From contig NZ_CP061282.1 in the NCBI RefSeq assembly GCF_014621695.1, positions 1 to 64,000 of the forward strand: a DNA stretch of 64,000 nt, written 5' to 3'. Shown in pieces: positions 8,047-15,588 of the stretch. This DNA comes from Streptomyces xanthii (GTDB lineage Bacteria > Actinomycetota > Actinomycetes > Streptomycetales > Streptomycetaceae). The notes beneath the pieces are model-generated. The model did not search any database, had not been told where the DNA came from, and saw only the letters and a list, made by a program, of their open reading frames with translations. The position numbers were made by a program, and so were the translations under genes. Each line of letters starts with the position of its first letter. Within the stretch, counting starts at the first letter, position 1.

Positions 8047-9257
8047 GCCGGCTCCTTGGCTCCGACGAGGGGACGGTCGGTGGGCGTCGGCTGCTGCTTC
8101 TTGGGGCGGCCGAGGCGGAGCATGAGGGGGCGTTCCACGTAGCGGCACAGGGCGAGGCCGGCTGCCTGGGTGAGGACGAGGGTGCCGAGGACGATGCCGA
8201 GGCCGGCCCAGAGTCCGTACTTCTCGGTGGGTCCGGCCAGTTCGCGGACGATGGCGAGGACGGGCCAGTGCACGAGGTAGGTGGCGTAGGAGGCGTCGCC
8301 GAGGGTGACCCAGCTCTTGCGGGCGAGGAAGGAGGAGCGGCCGTCGATGTCGCGCAGGGCGATGAGGGGGATGAAGAGGCAGACGGTGATGGACAGGACG
8401 CCGCTGCTGGCGTAGGTGGCGGGCAGGACGTCGTCGACGGCGAGCCAGACGAGGTAGGTGGCGGCGACGGTGGCGAGGAAGATCCAGCGGGCGCGGATGC
8501 GGGGCCACTGGCGGGTCTGGACGATGCGTGCGAGGACGATGCCGAGGAGGAATTCGGGGAGGCGGCTGAGCGGCAGGAAGTAGACCATCCAGGCCTGGTC
8601 GAAGGAGAGCGGTGCCCAGAACGGCCAGACGGGGCCGCCGACGAAGGCGTCGATGAGGGCGGGGATGGTGATGATGAGGGCGACGAGGCCGGCGAAGACG
8701 CCCCACAGGGCCTTGGCGGGGATCTTCAGGAGGGGGCGGATGAAGAGCGGCAGGGCGAGGTAGAAGGCGATCTCGCAGGAGACCGACCAGTTGATGCCGT
8801 ACACGCTCATCATGTACGAGGGGTTGGGGATCCAGGCCTGTACGAGGAAGAGGTTGGCGATGGCCGGGCCGACGTCGGTGGGGCCGATGAGTGCCATGGG
8901 GCCGACGACGGCGAGCAGGATGAGGGTGAAGGCCCAGACGGCGACGTGGCCGGGGAAGATCTTGGCGGCGCGGGCGCGCCAGTAGCGGGCGAGTCCGTTG
9001 CGCCAGGCTTCGCCCCAGGTGAGTACGAAGCCGCTGAGGATGAAGAATGAGGTCAGGGCGGTGGTGCCGTAGGGCCAGATGTGGCCGAGGTCGTTGATGT
9101 CCTCGTTCTTGAAGAAGCGGGCGGCGGCGAGGGTGTGGGTCCAGAACACCGCGTTGAACAGGATGAAGCGGTAGCCGGTGAGGGAGGGCAGTTTGGCGAT
9201 GCCGGCCGAGGATGTGGAGGCTGGTGGGGCTGTTCTGGGCGAGGTGGGGACGGACAT
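8043..9257 (-). CDS. Integral membrane O-acyltransferase (acyltransferase 3 family)
   Basis: 404 residues, about ten hydrophobic segments. The family begins with a conserved His in an N-terminal helix; here this is FNAVFWTHTLAAARFF. LSGFVLTWGEAWRNG, the WSVSCEIAFYLALPLF segment and a C-terminal YLVHWPVL follow. Members acylate sugar hydroxyls, as in mycarose 4-O-acyltransferases of macrolide clusters, using acyl-CoA at the membrane. It probably acylates a sugar of the final product. ATG is preceded by GGGAG at 8 bp. The stop overlaps the P450 start, so the two are co-translated. Confidence 0.87.
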   Translation of the reverse strand: MSVPTSPRTAPPASTSSAGIAKLPSLTGYRFILFNAVFWTHTLAAARFFKNEDINDLGHIWPYGTTALTSFFILSGFVLTWGEAWRNGLARYWRARAAKIFPGHVAVWAFTLILLAVVGPMALIGPTDVGPAIANLFLVQAWIPNPSYMMSVYGINWSVSCEIAFYLALPLFIRPLLKIPAKALWGVFAGLVALIITIPALIDAFVGGPVWPFWAPLSFDQAWMVYFLPLSRLPEFLLGIVLARIVQTRQWPRIRARWIFLATVAATYLVWLAVDDVLPATYASSGVLSITVCLFIPLIALRDIDGRSSFLARKSWVTLGDASYATYLVHWPVLAIVRELAGPTEKYGLWAGLGIVLGTLVLTQAAGLALCRYVERPLMLRLGRPKKQQPTPTDRPLVGAKEPA

Positions 9258-9647
9258 CCCGGTCGCTCCCGTCGTGTGTGGTGGGGTGGGGACTGTGTGG
9301 CGGTGGCCGGGGCGGGGTGCCTCGGTGGTGCCTGGGTCCCGCTTGGCTGTGGTGTGCCGTGGACGCGGGTGTTCGCCCTGGGTGTGCGGGTGTTGTGGGC
9401 TCTGGCCGCGGCCGGGCCGTGGTTTCGCCGTGGGTCTGGGTGACCGAACGGTGTGGGGCCGATAGTGGGTTTCTCGGCTGGAGAACCGTTCGAGTCGTGG
9501 TGTATGGCTGTCGGAGCGGGGCGTTGTCCGTCGTTCGCCTCGTTCGCCTGGTCCGGGGTGCTCGCCTCGTTCGCCGTGTTCGCTGTGCTCGTCTGTGGGG
9601 GTCTCGCCGTGGGAGGGTGCCGTGTTGCCCCCGTTGCGCCTGCGGGG
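9258..9647. other. 390-bp intergenic region with promoter-like elements
   Basis: This lies between the acyltransferase start and the RmlD-like gene's stop, both on the minus strand. It holds a SARP-type heptad pair, and two identical 13-mers (CGCCTCGTTCGCC) at 9536-9548 and 9563-9575, 27 bp apart. I see no gene in it. Confidence 0.6.
9476..9493 (-). promoter_or_regulatory. SARP-type heptad pair upstream of the acyltransferase/P450 operon
   Basis: Minus-strand TCGAACG and TCCAGCC are spaced by four bases (11-bp period). They lie about 220 bp before the acyltransferase start, so the 5' leader would be long if this is the operator. Confidence 0.4.
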
Positions 9648-10541
9648 TCAGGCGTACGCCTTCCAGCCGTCTTCGTCGGTCAGGGCCTGGGTCAGGGCGG
9701 TCTGCCAGTCGCGCAGGGGCGGTAGTCCGGCGGTGGTCCAGCGTTCGTGGGAGAGGACGCTCCAGTGGGGGCGGGGTGCGGGTCTGGTGAGTTGTGTGCT
9801 GTCGATCGCGCGGACGAGGGAGGGGTCCGCGCCGGTCAGGCGGTACACCTCGCTCGCCAGGCCGTGCCAGCTGACCTGGCCGGTGCTCGTCGCGTGGAAG
9901 ATGCCGGTGGCGCCGGTGCGGGCGACGTCGAGGATCCGCTGGGCCAGGTCGCCGGTCCAGGTCGGCTGCCCGAACTGGTCGTCGACGACGTCCACCGTGT
10001 GGCCTTCCGCGGCGCGGCGGACCATGGTGCCGACGAAGCTGTGGCCGTGGTGGCCGTAGAGCCAGCCGGTGCGGAGCACGGCGGTGCCGGACGGGTGTTC
10101 CGTCAGCGCGGCTCGCTCGCCGGCGAGTTTGGTGCGGCCGTATGCGGTGCGGGGGCGGGGTTCGGCGTCCTCGGGGTAGGGGGTGGCGTAGTCCGCGGTG
10201 CCGCCTTCGAAGACGTAGTCGGTGGAGATGTGCACCAGTTGCGCGCCGGTGTCGGCGCAGGCGCGGGCCAGGTGGCGCGGTCCGTCCGCGTTGATGCGGT
10301 ACGCCGATGTCTCGTCGCTCTCGGCGGCGTCGACGGCGGTCATGGCGGCGCAGTTGACGACGACGGCGGGGCGGGTGGCGGCGACGGCTTCGCCGACGGC
10401 GCGGGCGTCGGTCACGTCCAGGGCGCCGCGGTCGAGGGCCGTGACCTCTGCTCCGTTCTTCTCGAGCCGTTCGCACAGGGCGCGGCCCAGCATTCCGGCC
10501 GCGCCGGTGACCAGCCATGGGGTGTGTCGTGAACTCAGCAC
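9648..10541 (-). CDS. dTDP-4-dehydrorhamnose reductase (RmlD/StrL family)
   Basis: 297 residues. The Rossmann motif VTGAAGMLGRAL comes at the N terminus, followed by NCAAMTAVDAAESD, HISTDYVFEG, catalytic Y134xxxK138 (YGRTK), LRTGWLYG and QFGQPTW. These are RmlD hallmarks: NADPH reduction of dTDP-4-keto-L-rhamnose to dTDP-L-rhamnose. Together with a 3,5-epimerase and the divergent MycE-type sugar O-methyltransferase it points to an O-methylated rhamnose in the product. The GTG start has no Shine-Dalgarno. A TAGCAT box ends 6 bp upstream, which suggests a leaderless transcript. Confidence 0.9.
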   Translation of the reverse strand: MLSSRHTPWLVTGAAGMLGRALCERLEKNGAEVTALDRGALDVTDARAVGEAVAATRPAVVVNCAAMTAVDAAESDETSAYRINADGPRHLARACADTGAQLVHISTDYVFEGGTADYATPYPEDAEPRPRTAYGRTKLAGERAALTEHPSGTAVLRTGWLYGHHGHSFVGTMVRRAAEGHTVDVVDDQFGQPTWTGDLAQRILDVARTGATGIFHATSTGQVSWHGLASEVYRLTGADPSLVRAIDSTQLTRPAPRPHWSVLSHERWTTAGLPPLRDWQTALTQALTDEDGWKAYA

Positions 10542-10547
10542 GCGGCG

Positions 10548-10553
10548 ATGCTA
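10548..10553 (-). promoter_or_regulatory. Candidate -10 box for a leaderless rmlD transcript
   Basis: Minus-strand TAGCAT fits the TANNNT actinomycete -10 pattern. It ends six bases before the GTG start of the RmlD-like gene, which lacks a ribosome-binding site. Both facts point to transcription starting at or next to the start codon. Confidence 0.45.
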
Positions 10554-10593
10554 GTTGCCGGGCGGGGGCCGCAGGAGGCGTCGGGGCGGAAGG

Positions 10594-10622
10594 TCGAGCG
10601 GGTGTCCAGCCGGGCTCCAACG
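10594..10622 (+). promoter_or_regulatory. SARP-type triple heptad array upstream of the O-methyltransferase
   Basis: TCGAGCG, TCCAGCC and TCCAACG are each separated by four bases, an exact 11-bp period on the plus strand. The last repeat ends 22 bp before the GTG of the methyltransferase. A -10 box about 8 bp further would put transcription start at the GTG itself. Confidence 0.6.
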
Positions 10623-10644
10623 GGACGGCTGAGAGTTCGACGGT

Positions 10645-11865
10645 GTGACAATTCAACGCGCACACGAAGAGATCCTGAAGCTGATCCTGGCCGCCGAGGG
10701 CGGTGCCGAGCAGATCGAGGCGGCGATCCGGGAGGTCGGCCCCGAGCGGACCGCGCACATCCTCGCCGACGAGCTGGTGAACCGGGCGGACCTGCACGAG
10801 ATCCCGGGCCAGGACGCCGCACCGGTCGACATCCAGCTCGCTCTCGCGTTCGACGGGGCGACGGTCGGGCATGTGATCCGGGCCGGCAAGAGCGCCGAGC
10901 ACGAGGCGGGGCGGGCCGAGGAGCCGCACGCCACGATCGAGGCGGACCTGGCCGAGCTGCTGCGTGCGGTGCTGGGTCCGTGGCGTGCGCCGGAGGCGCA
11001 GGTCCTGCGGATCGTCTGGCACGATCTGGAGAACACGGAGCGGCTCGGCGGCACGATGCACGTCTTCCCCGTCGTCAAGCGTCTGGTGCGGGGGACGACG
11101 GGCCGTCACGAGGACCTGGGCGAGCTGTCGCTGCGTCAGGGTTCGGACAAGTGGGGCCTGCACTTCTACACGCCGCACTACGAGCGGCACTTCGGGCCGC
11201 TGCGCGACCGTCCGCTGAAGATTCTGGAGCTGGGCATCGGCGGGTACGGCAACCCGGCCTCCGGTGGCGGTTCGCTGCGGATGTGGAAGCGTTTCTTCCC
11301 GCGTGCGGTCATCTACGGTGTCGATGTCTTCGACAAGGCTCCGCTGCGTGAGCAGCGCATCCACACGATCGAGGGCGATCTGTCGGACGAGGGGTTCCTG
11401 CAGTCGCTGGGCCGTGACCTCGGTCCGTTCGACATCGTCATCGACGATGCCAGCCACGGGAACTCCGACCTGATCGCCGCCTTCAAGTCGCTGTTCCCGT
11501 ACGTGCGTCCGGGCGGGCTGTTCGCGGCCGAGGACCTGCAGACCTCGTACTGGCCGGGGTACGGGGGCAGCTCGCGGGAGCTGAGTTCGCCGGCCACCTC
11601 GATGGGGTTCCTGAAGACGCTGCTGGACGGTCTCAACCATGAGGAGCGCGAGCACCCGGAGGGTCACGAGCCGTCGCAGACGGACCTGACGCTGACGGGC
11701 GCGCACTTCTACCCGAGCCTGGCCGTGTTCGAGAAGGGTGTGAACGCGGAGGGTGCGAGTGCCTCGTGGATCCCGCGCCAGAAGATGTCCTATGAGGAGA
11801 TGTCCGCCGTGGACTGGGGTGAGGGTCTCACTGCCGACCACGCGGACGAGGACGGCGGGCAGTAG
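10645..11865 (+). CDS. Sugar O-methyltransferase (MycE / ElmMI-like)
   Basis: 406 residues, close to the ~400 of mycinamicin MycE. An N-terminal ~150-residue domain precedes the SAM-binding fold: LSLRQGSDKWGLHFYTPHYERHF, ILELGIGGYGNPASGGGSL, YGVDVFDK, and IVIDDASHGN with acidic and His metal ligands. LYxGAHFYPSLAVFEKG-like sequence lies near the C terminus (here TGAHFYPSLAVFEKG). Members use SAM and a metal ion to methylate a deoxysugar hydroxyl after glycosyl transfer, such as the rhamnose 2-OH in the elloramycin and steffimycin pathways. The RmlD-like gene is divergent. The GTG start lacks a clear Shine-Dalgarno, consistent with a leaderless mRNA. Confidence 0.87.
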   Translation: MTIQRAHEEILKLILAAEGGAEQIEAAIREVGPERTAHILADELVNRADLHEIPGQDAAPVDIQLALAFDGATVGHVIRAGKSAEHEAGRAEEPHATIEADLAELLRAVLGPWRAPEAQVLRIVWHDLENTERLGGTMHVFPVVKRLVRGTTGRHEDLGELSLRQGSDKWGLHFYTPHYERHFGPLRDRPLKILELGIGGYGNPASGGGSLRMWKRFFPRAVIYGVDVFDKAPLREQRIHTIEGDLSDEGFLQSLGRDLGPFDIVIDDASHGNSDLIAAFKSLFPYVRPGGLFAAEDLQTSYWPGYGGSSRELSSPATSMGFLKTLLDGLNHEEREHPEGHEPSQTDLTLTGAHFYPSLAVFEKGVNAEGASASWIPRQKMSYEEMSAVDWGEGLTADHADEDGGQ

Positions 11866-11882
11866 GCGGGGCCGCCGCACCC

Positions 11883-11931
11883 GGCGCCGCCTTCAGGGAT
11901 GCCGGGTGCAGGCGTCCTTGAAGGCGGCGCC
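11883..11931. terminator. Bidirectional terminator between convergent genes
   Basis: Perfect 13-base arms (GGCGCCGCCTTCA and TGAAGGCGGCGCC) surround a 23-base loop. A second overlapping 9-bp stem (GCACCCGGC with GCCGGGTGC) starts a few bases earlier. It lies between the stops of the methyltransferase and the luciferase-like oxidoreductase. Confidence 0.8.
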
Positions 11932-11966
11932 GGTGGTGCCGGCGCCGCGCCGCGCGGCGGGGCGGT

Positions 11967-12998
11967 TCAGGTCCGCAGGCCGGCCTTCTCCAGGGCCTGG
12001 GCGGCGTGGGCGAGTACGCGCCTGCGGCCCTCGAGGTCTGTCGCGTTCGCGGAGGCCAGCACGCTCAGTGTGGTGACTCCGGCCTCGGACCAGGCGTGCA
12101 GCCGGTCGGCGATGCGGCCGACGGGGCCGAGCAGGGCGGTGCGGTCGATGAAGCCCAGGGGGATCGCGGCGGCCGCGCCGGCGCGGTCGCCGGCGGCCAG
12201 GCGTTCCTGGAAGGCGTCGATGCCGCTGTCGAAGCCCATCCTGCGGGCCAGCCCGCAGTAGAAGTTGTCGGCTCCGCCGACGGCGAGCAGGAGCGCGTAG
12301 TGGGCTCGCAGTTCGTCCGCCGCTTGGGCCGGGTCGTCGGCGACGGAGACGGCGACGTACGGGATGACTTCGAAGCCGTCCGCGGTGCGGCCGGCGCGCT
12401 CGTGGCCGGCGGCGAGCTGCCGCACGGAGTCGGTGACGAGTTCGGGTGTGGTGAAGCCGCTGACCCATCCGTCGGCGATCTCGCCGGCCAGGCGCAGGCT
12501 CTGTGGTCCGACAGCGCCCAGGTAGAGGGGGATGCGGGGCTCGGGCAGTTCGGTGTGCAGGTGCAGCGGGGCGCCCTGCAGGCCGTGGGCGGGCAGTTGG
12601 AAGTGGGTGCCGTCGTGGCGGACGGGGCCGCCGGCGAGGGCGCGGCGGACGATGTCGACGTACTCGCGGGTGCGGCCGAGCGGGTGGGCGAAGTCGACGC
12701 CGTACCAGCCGTCGGAGATGTGCGGGTTGGAGACGCCGAGGCCGAGCCGGAAGCGGCCGCCGCTGAGGGCGTGGAGGGTGGCGGCGGCCAGGGCGGTGGC
12801 GCCCGGCGGGCGGGCGGGGATCTGCATGACGCCCGAGCCGATCGCGATGCGGGTGGTCGCTCCGGCGACCAGGCCGAGCACGCTCACCGCGTCGGAGCGG
12901 GGGCTCTCGGCGGCCAGGACGAGGTCGTAGTCGAGCCGTTCGGCCTCGCGGGCCAGTTCTCCCGCCCCCTGGTAGGTGAGGTTGGCGGCTAGACGCAT
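11967..12998 (-). CDS. Luciferase-like, probably F420-dependent oxidoreductase
   Basis: 343 residues of the bacterial luciferase TIM-barrel superfamily: EAERLDYDLVLAAESPRSD, TTRIAIGSGVMQIPARPPGATA, LSGGRFRLGLGVSNPHISDGWYG, and IPLYLGAVGPQSLRLAGEIADGWVSGF. The pattern resembles F420-dependent members more than FMN ones. The likely job is a ring or ketone reduction on an intermediate, but the substrate is unknown. The ATG overlaps the upstream acyltransferase stop by 10 bp, with GAGGAAG before it. The Ddn-like protein at 25 kb would also need F420. Confidence 0.82.
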   Translation of the reverse strand: MRLAANLTYQGAGELAREAERLDYDLVLAAESPRSDAVSVLGLVAGATTRIAIGSGVMQIPARPPGATALAAATLHALSGGRFRLGLGVSNPHISDGWYGVDFAHPLGRTREYVDIVRRALAGGPVRHDGTHFQLPAHGLQGAPLHLHTELPEPRIPLYLGAVGPQSLRLAGEIADGWVSGFTTPELVTDSVRQLAAGHERAGRTADGFEVIPYVAVSVADDPAQAADELRAHYALLLAVGGADNFYCGLARRMGFDSGIDAFQERLAAGDRAGAAAAIPLGFIDRTALLGPVGRIADRLHAWSEAGVTTLSVLASANATDLEGRRRVLAHAAQALEKAGLRT

Positions 12999-14011
12999 GT
13001 CGGGACTTCCTCTCGGGTCCGGGTGTCGATGAGTTCGTGTGCTGCCGACAGCTGCTCGCGGTCGCCCTCGGGGGTGCGGGAGCGGACGGGCAGCAGGGCG
13101 ACGGCTTCGCTGTGTCCGCGCTTCACGTCGGGGTGGCGGCGCGCGAGGGTGGTGAGTCCTTGGCCGGGGCCGGCCTCGATGAGCAGGTGGGGGCCTGTGG
13201 CGAGGAGTCTGTCCAGGGTGGGCCAGAACAGGACGGGTGCGACGGGGTGGCTCGCCCACAGCGCCGGGTCGCGTACGGAGCGGGCGTCGAGGGGGCCGCC
13301 GGTGAACGCCGACCACAGGGGGATGGCGGGCGGGTGCGCGGTCACGTTCCGGTACAGCGTCAGGTCGGCGAAGTGCGGTGCGAGGACCGGGCTGTGGAAC
13401 GGGTGGTGGGCGGCGACGGGCAGGATGGTGATTCCGGCCTCGCGCAGTTCGGCGCTGATGGCGCGCAGTGGGGCGGTGTGGCCGGCGAGCACGGTCTGGC
13501 GGGGTGCGTTGAGGGCGCCGACGGCGATCTCGGGGTGGCGTGCCAGATGGGGGCGTACGTCCTCGGGTGTGCCGGCCACGGTGAGCAGGCCGCCTGCGGG
13601 GGTCGGCGCTATGCGGTCGACGCGGTCGCGCATGATGGCCACCGCTTCCGGCAGGGAGAACACTCCGGCGAGTGTCGCCGCGACGAGTTCGCCGACGCTG
13701 TGGCCGAGCAGGGCGACGGGGCGCACGCCCCAGGAGAGCACGGTGCGGCCGAGCGCGTGGCCGAGGGCGAACAGGAGGGGCTGGGCGCGGCGTACGTCGT
13801 CGACGGGGACGGCCGGGTGCTGGGCCAGCCAGTCCGAGCGCAGTTCGTCGGCGTTGCCGAACAGGACGAGGGCCTCGTCGACGGCGTCGGTGAACACCTC
13901 GTCGTGGCCGTAGAGGCCGGCGGCCATGCGCGCGTACTGCGCTCCCTGGCCGGGGAACAGGAGCACCGCGTCCGCGGGTGCCTGGGGGGACGGCTTCATG
14001 GGGCTCTCCAT
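12989..14011 (-). CDS. Discrete malonyl-type acyltransferase (AT/MCAT fold)
   Basis: 340 residues. Landmarks: LLFPGQGAQY, active site GHSVG with Ser105, Arg130 in MRDRV, and His206 in HHPFHSP. The HPFH substrate motif resembles the malonyl-type HAFH rather than the methylmalonyl-type YASH. It loads an acyl group onto a carrier protein. In type II clusters such enzymes serve priming, and in trans-AT systems they serve in-trans loading; both kinds of partner are present here. ATG 14011 is preferred because GAGGAAGG lies 7 bp upstream; ATG 13999 also has GGAGAG ahead of it. It is coupled to the luciferase-like gene downstream. Confidence 0.87.
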   Translation of the reverse strand: MESPMKPSPQAPADAVLLFPGQGAQYARMAAGLYGHDEVFTDAVDEALVLFGNADELRSDWLAQHPAVPVDDVRRAQPLLFALGHALGRTVLSWGVRPVALLGHSVGELVAATLAGVFSLPEAVAIMRDRVDRIAPTPAGGLLTVAGTPEDVRPHLARHPEIAVGALNAPRQTVLAGHTAPLRAISAELREAGITILPVAAHHPFHSPVLAPHFADLTLYRNVTAHPPAIPLWSAFTGGPLDARSVRDPALWASHPVAPVLFWPTLDRLLATGPHLLIEAGPGQGLTTLARRHPDVKRGHSEAVALLPVRSRTPEGDREQLSAAHELIDTRTREEVPTCV

Positions 14012-14061
14012 GCGCGGGCCTTCCTCGTCCGGCGATGTGTCCTCGTCAACCTGCCGCGTGC

Positions 14062-14104
14062 GCGTGGAGGGCTGCTCGAGAAGTGGTGTACCGGCGGTCG
14101 GGCC
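14062..14104. promoter_or_regulatory. Two-way SARP-type heptad site between acyltransferase and KASIII genes
   Basis: A central CTCGAG (14075-14080) is shared by arrays on both strands. On the minus strand TCGAGCA and TCCACGC have 11-bp spacing; on the plus strand TCGAGAA, TGTACCG and TCGGGCC also fall at 11-bp period. One site may therefore drive both divergent operons. Confidence 0.5.
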
Positions 14105-14207
14105 TCTCCCGTGGCTCCAGGGCGGGTCCACCTGTGGTCGACCCGGTGCCGGGAGGATCGGCGGGCCGGCCGACTTGCGGCCCAGTTCCCGGGGAGGGTT
14201 TCCGACT

Positions 14208-15257
14208 GTGCGGTGGGATGACGTCTACCTGCGCGCGAGTGCCGTGCACCTGCCGGCGGTGATGCCCGCCGACACCGCGGTCGGTCTCGGTCTGATCGAC
14301 GCGGTGTCCGTGAAGCGGATGCAGAGCACGGGCGTGACCGTCGGTGAGGAGAGTCCCCCGGACATGGCGGCGGCAGCGGCCCGTGCGGCGTTGCTGCGCT
14401 CCGGTGTCGCGCCCGAGGACATCACGCTGGTGCTGCACGCGTCCCTGTACTACCAGGGGTACGACATGTGGGCGCCGGCGTCGTACGTCCAGCGCACGGG
14501 TGTCGGCAACCGGTGCCCCGCGATGGAGGTGCGGCAGACGTCCAACGGTGGGATGGCCGCGCTCGAACTGGCCGCCGCGCACCTCACCGCCACCGGGGGG
14601 CCCGCTGCTCTGATCACCACCGCCGACCGGTTCTGTGCGCCCGGCATCGACCGCTGGCTCACCGATCCGGGCACCGTCCTCGCGGACGGTGCGACCGCGG
14701 CGGTCGTCGCCCGCGGCGACGGCTTCGCCCGGCTCCTGTCGCTGGTCCTGGTCTCGGAGCCGGGTCTGGAGGAGATGCACCGCGGTGAGGACCCGCCGGG
14801 TGACGCCTCGCTGGCCGTGCGCAGTCCCATCGACTTCGGCGCCACGACCCGCGTCTATCTGCGCACGCCCGAGGGGCAGCGTTCGGTCGCCCGGATGGCC
14901 GCCGCGCAGACGGAGGCGCTCGAGCGGGCGCTGGAGGAGGCGGGTTCGGAGATGGACGGCATCGACTGGTTCCTGCTGCCGCACCTGGGGCGGCGCCGGC
15001 TGGACGTCAACTTCTTCCGCCGTTACGGGATCGACCCGGACCGCACGCTGTGGTCCTGGAGCCGTGGCATCGGCCATCTGGGGGCCGGCGACCAGTTCGC
15101 GGGCCTGACGCATCTGGTGGAGACCGGGCGTGCCCGGCCGGGCCAGCGTGCCCTGCTGGCGGGGGTCGGGGGCGGGTTCACGTGGTCGGCGGCGGTGGTC
15201 GAGTTCACGGACGCGCCCCAGTGGGCGGCGTCCGGCGGCGATCGAGCGGACCTATAG
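14208..15257 (+). CDS. KASIII-like priming protein with Ser replacing the active Cys
   Basis: 349 residues of the ketoacyl-ACP synthase III fold, nearest in pattern to the CerJ/DpsC group. The usual RQGCNGGMAAL stretch reads RQTSNGGMAAL, so Ser112 stands where the nucleophilic Cys is expected. His259 (LLPHLG) and Asp295 (GHLGAGDQFAGL) complete a Ser-His-Asp set. DpsC of daunorubicin biosynthesis also has Ser and still selects the starter acyl group; CerJ-type enzymes transfer acyl groups. I infer a role in choosing or passing the starter unit to the type II PKS. GTG start with GGAGG about 10 bp upstream; first gene of the minimal PKS operon. Confidence 0.85.
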   Translation: MRWDDVYLRASAVHLPAVMPADTAVGLGLIDAVSVKRMQSTGVTVGEESPPDMAAAAARAALLRSGVAPEDITLVLHASLYYQGYDMWAPASYVQRTGVGNRCPAMEVRQTSNGGMAALELAAAHLTATGGPAALITTADRFCAPGIDRWLTDPGTVLADGATAAVVARGDGFARLLSLVLVSEPGLEEMHRGEDPPGDASLAVRSPIDFGATTRVYLRTPEGQRSVARMAAAQTEALERALEEAGSEMDGIDWFLLPHLGRRRLDVNFFRRYGIDPDRTLWSWSRGIGHLGAGDQFAGLTHLVETGRARPGQRALLAGVGGGFTWSAAVVEFTDAPQWAASGGDRADL

Positions 15258-15330
15258 CCGGGCACCGCAGAGTCCGAAAAGTGAGGCCGCCCTGTCAGCC
15301 GCGGCCGGAACACGAGAGGGAGAAAGCTCC

Positions 15331-15588
15331 ATGAACATCGATGATCTCCGTAGGATCCTCGTCGAGTGCGCGGGCGATGACGGGACCGGGAGCCTTGACG
15401 GCGACATTCTCGACACCCCCTTCGCCGACCTCGGCTACGACTCGCTGGCTCTGATGGAGACGGCGAGCCGTATCAAGCAGGAGTTCGGCGTGGTCATCCT
15501 CGACGAGGACATCGCCACGGTGGAGACGCCGCGGGTCCTGCTGAGGATCGTCTCGGACCTCGCGAGCTCGCCGGCCGCAGCCGCATGA
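15331..15588 (+). CDS. Type II PKS acyl carrier protein
   Basis: 85 residues. LGYDSLALMETASRIKQEFG is the aromatic-PKS ACP motif, with Ser38 the phosphopantetheine site. It carries the growing poly-beta-ketone chain for the adjacent KS-alpha/CLF. ATG preceded by GAGAGGGAGAAAG. Its TGA overlaps the ATG of KS-alpha, an ACP-KS-CLF order that differs from the common KS-CLF-ACP order of act-like clusters. Two further carrier proteins at 32.4 and 33.6 kb belong to the beta-branching set and are distinct in sequence. Confidence 0.93.
   Translation: MNIDDLRRILVECAGDDGTGSLDGDILDTPFADLGYDSLALMETASRIKQEFGVVILDEDIATVETPRVLLRIVSDLASSPAAAA

Noticed and set aside
6799..11880. A 1693-codon open frame on the minus strand
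   Set aside because: Only its C-terminal part is the P450. The rest is antisense to or out of frame with the acyltransferase, reductase and methyltransferase genes, and is Arg/Pro/His-rich, as shadow frames in high-GC DNA are.
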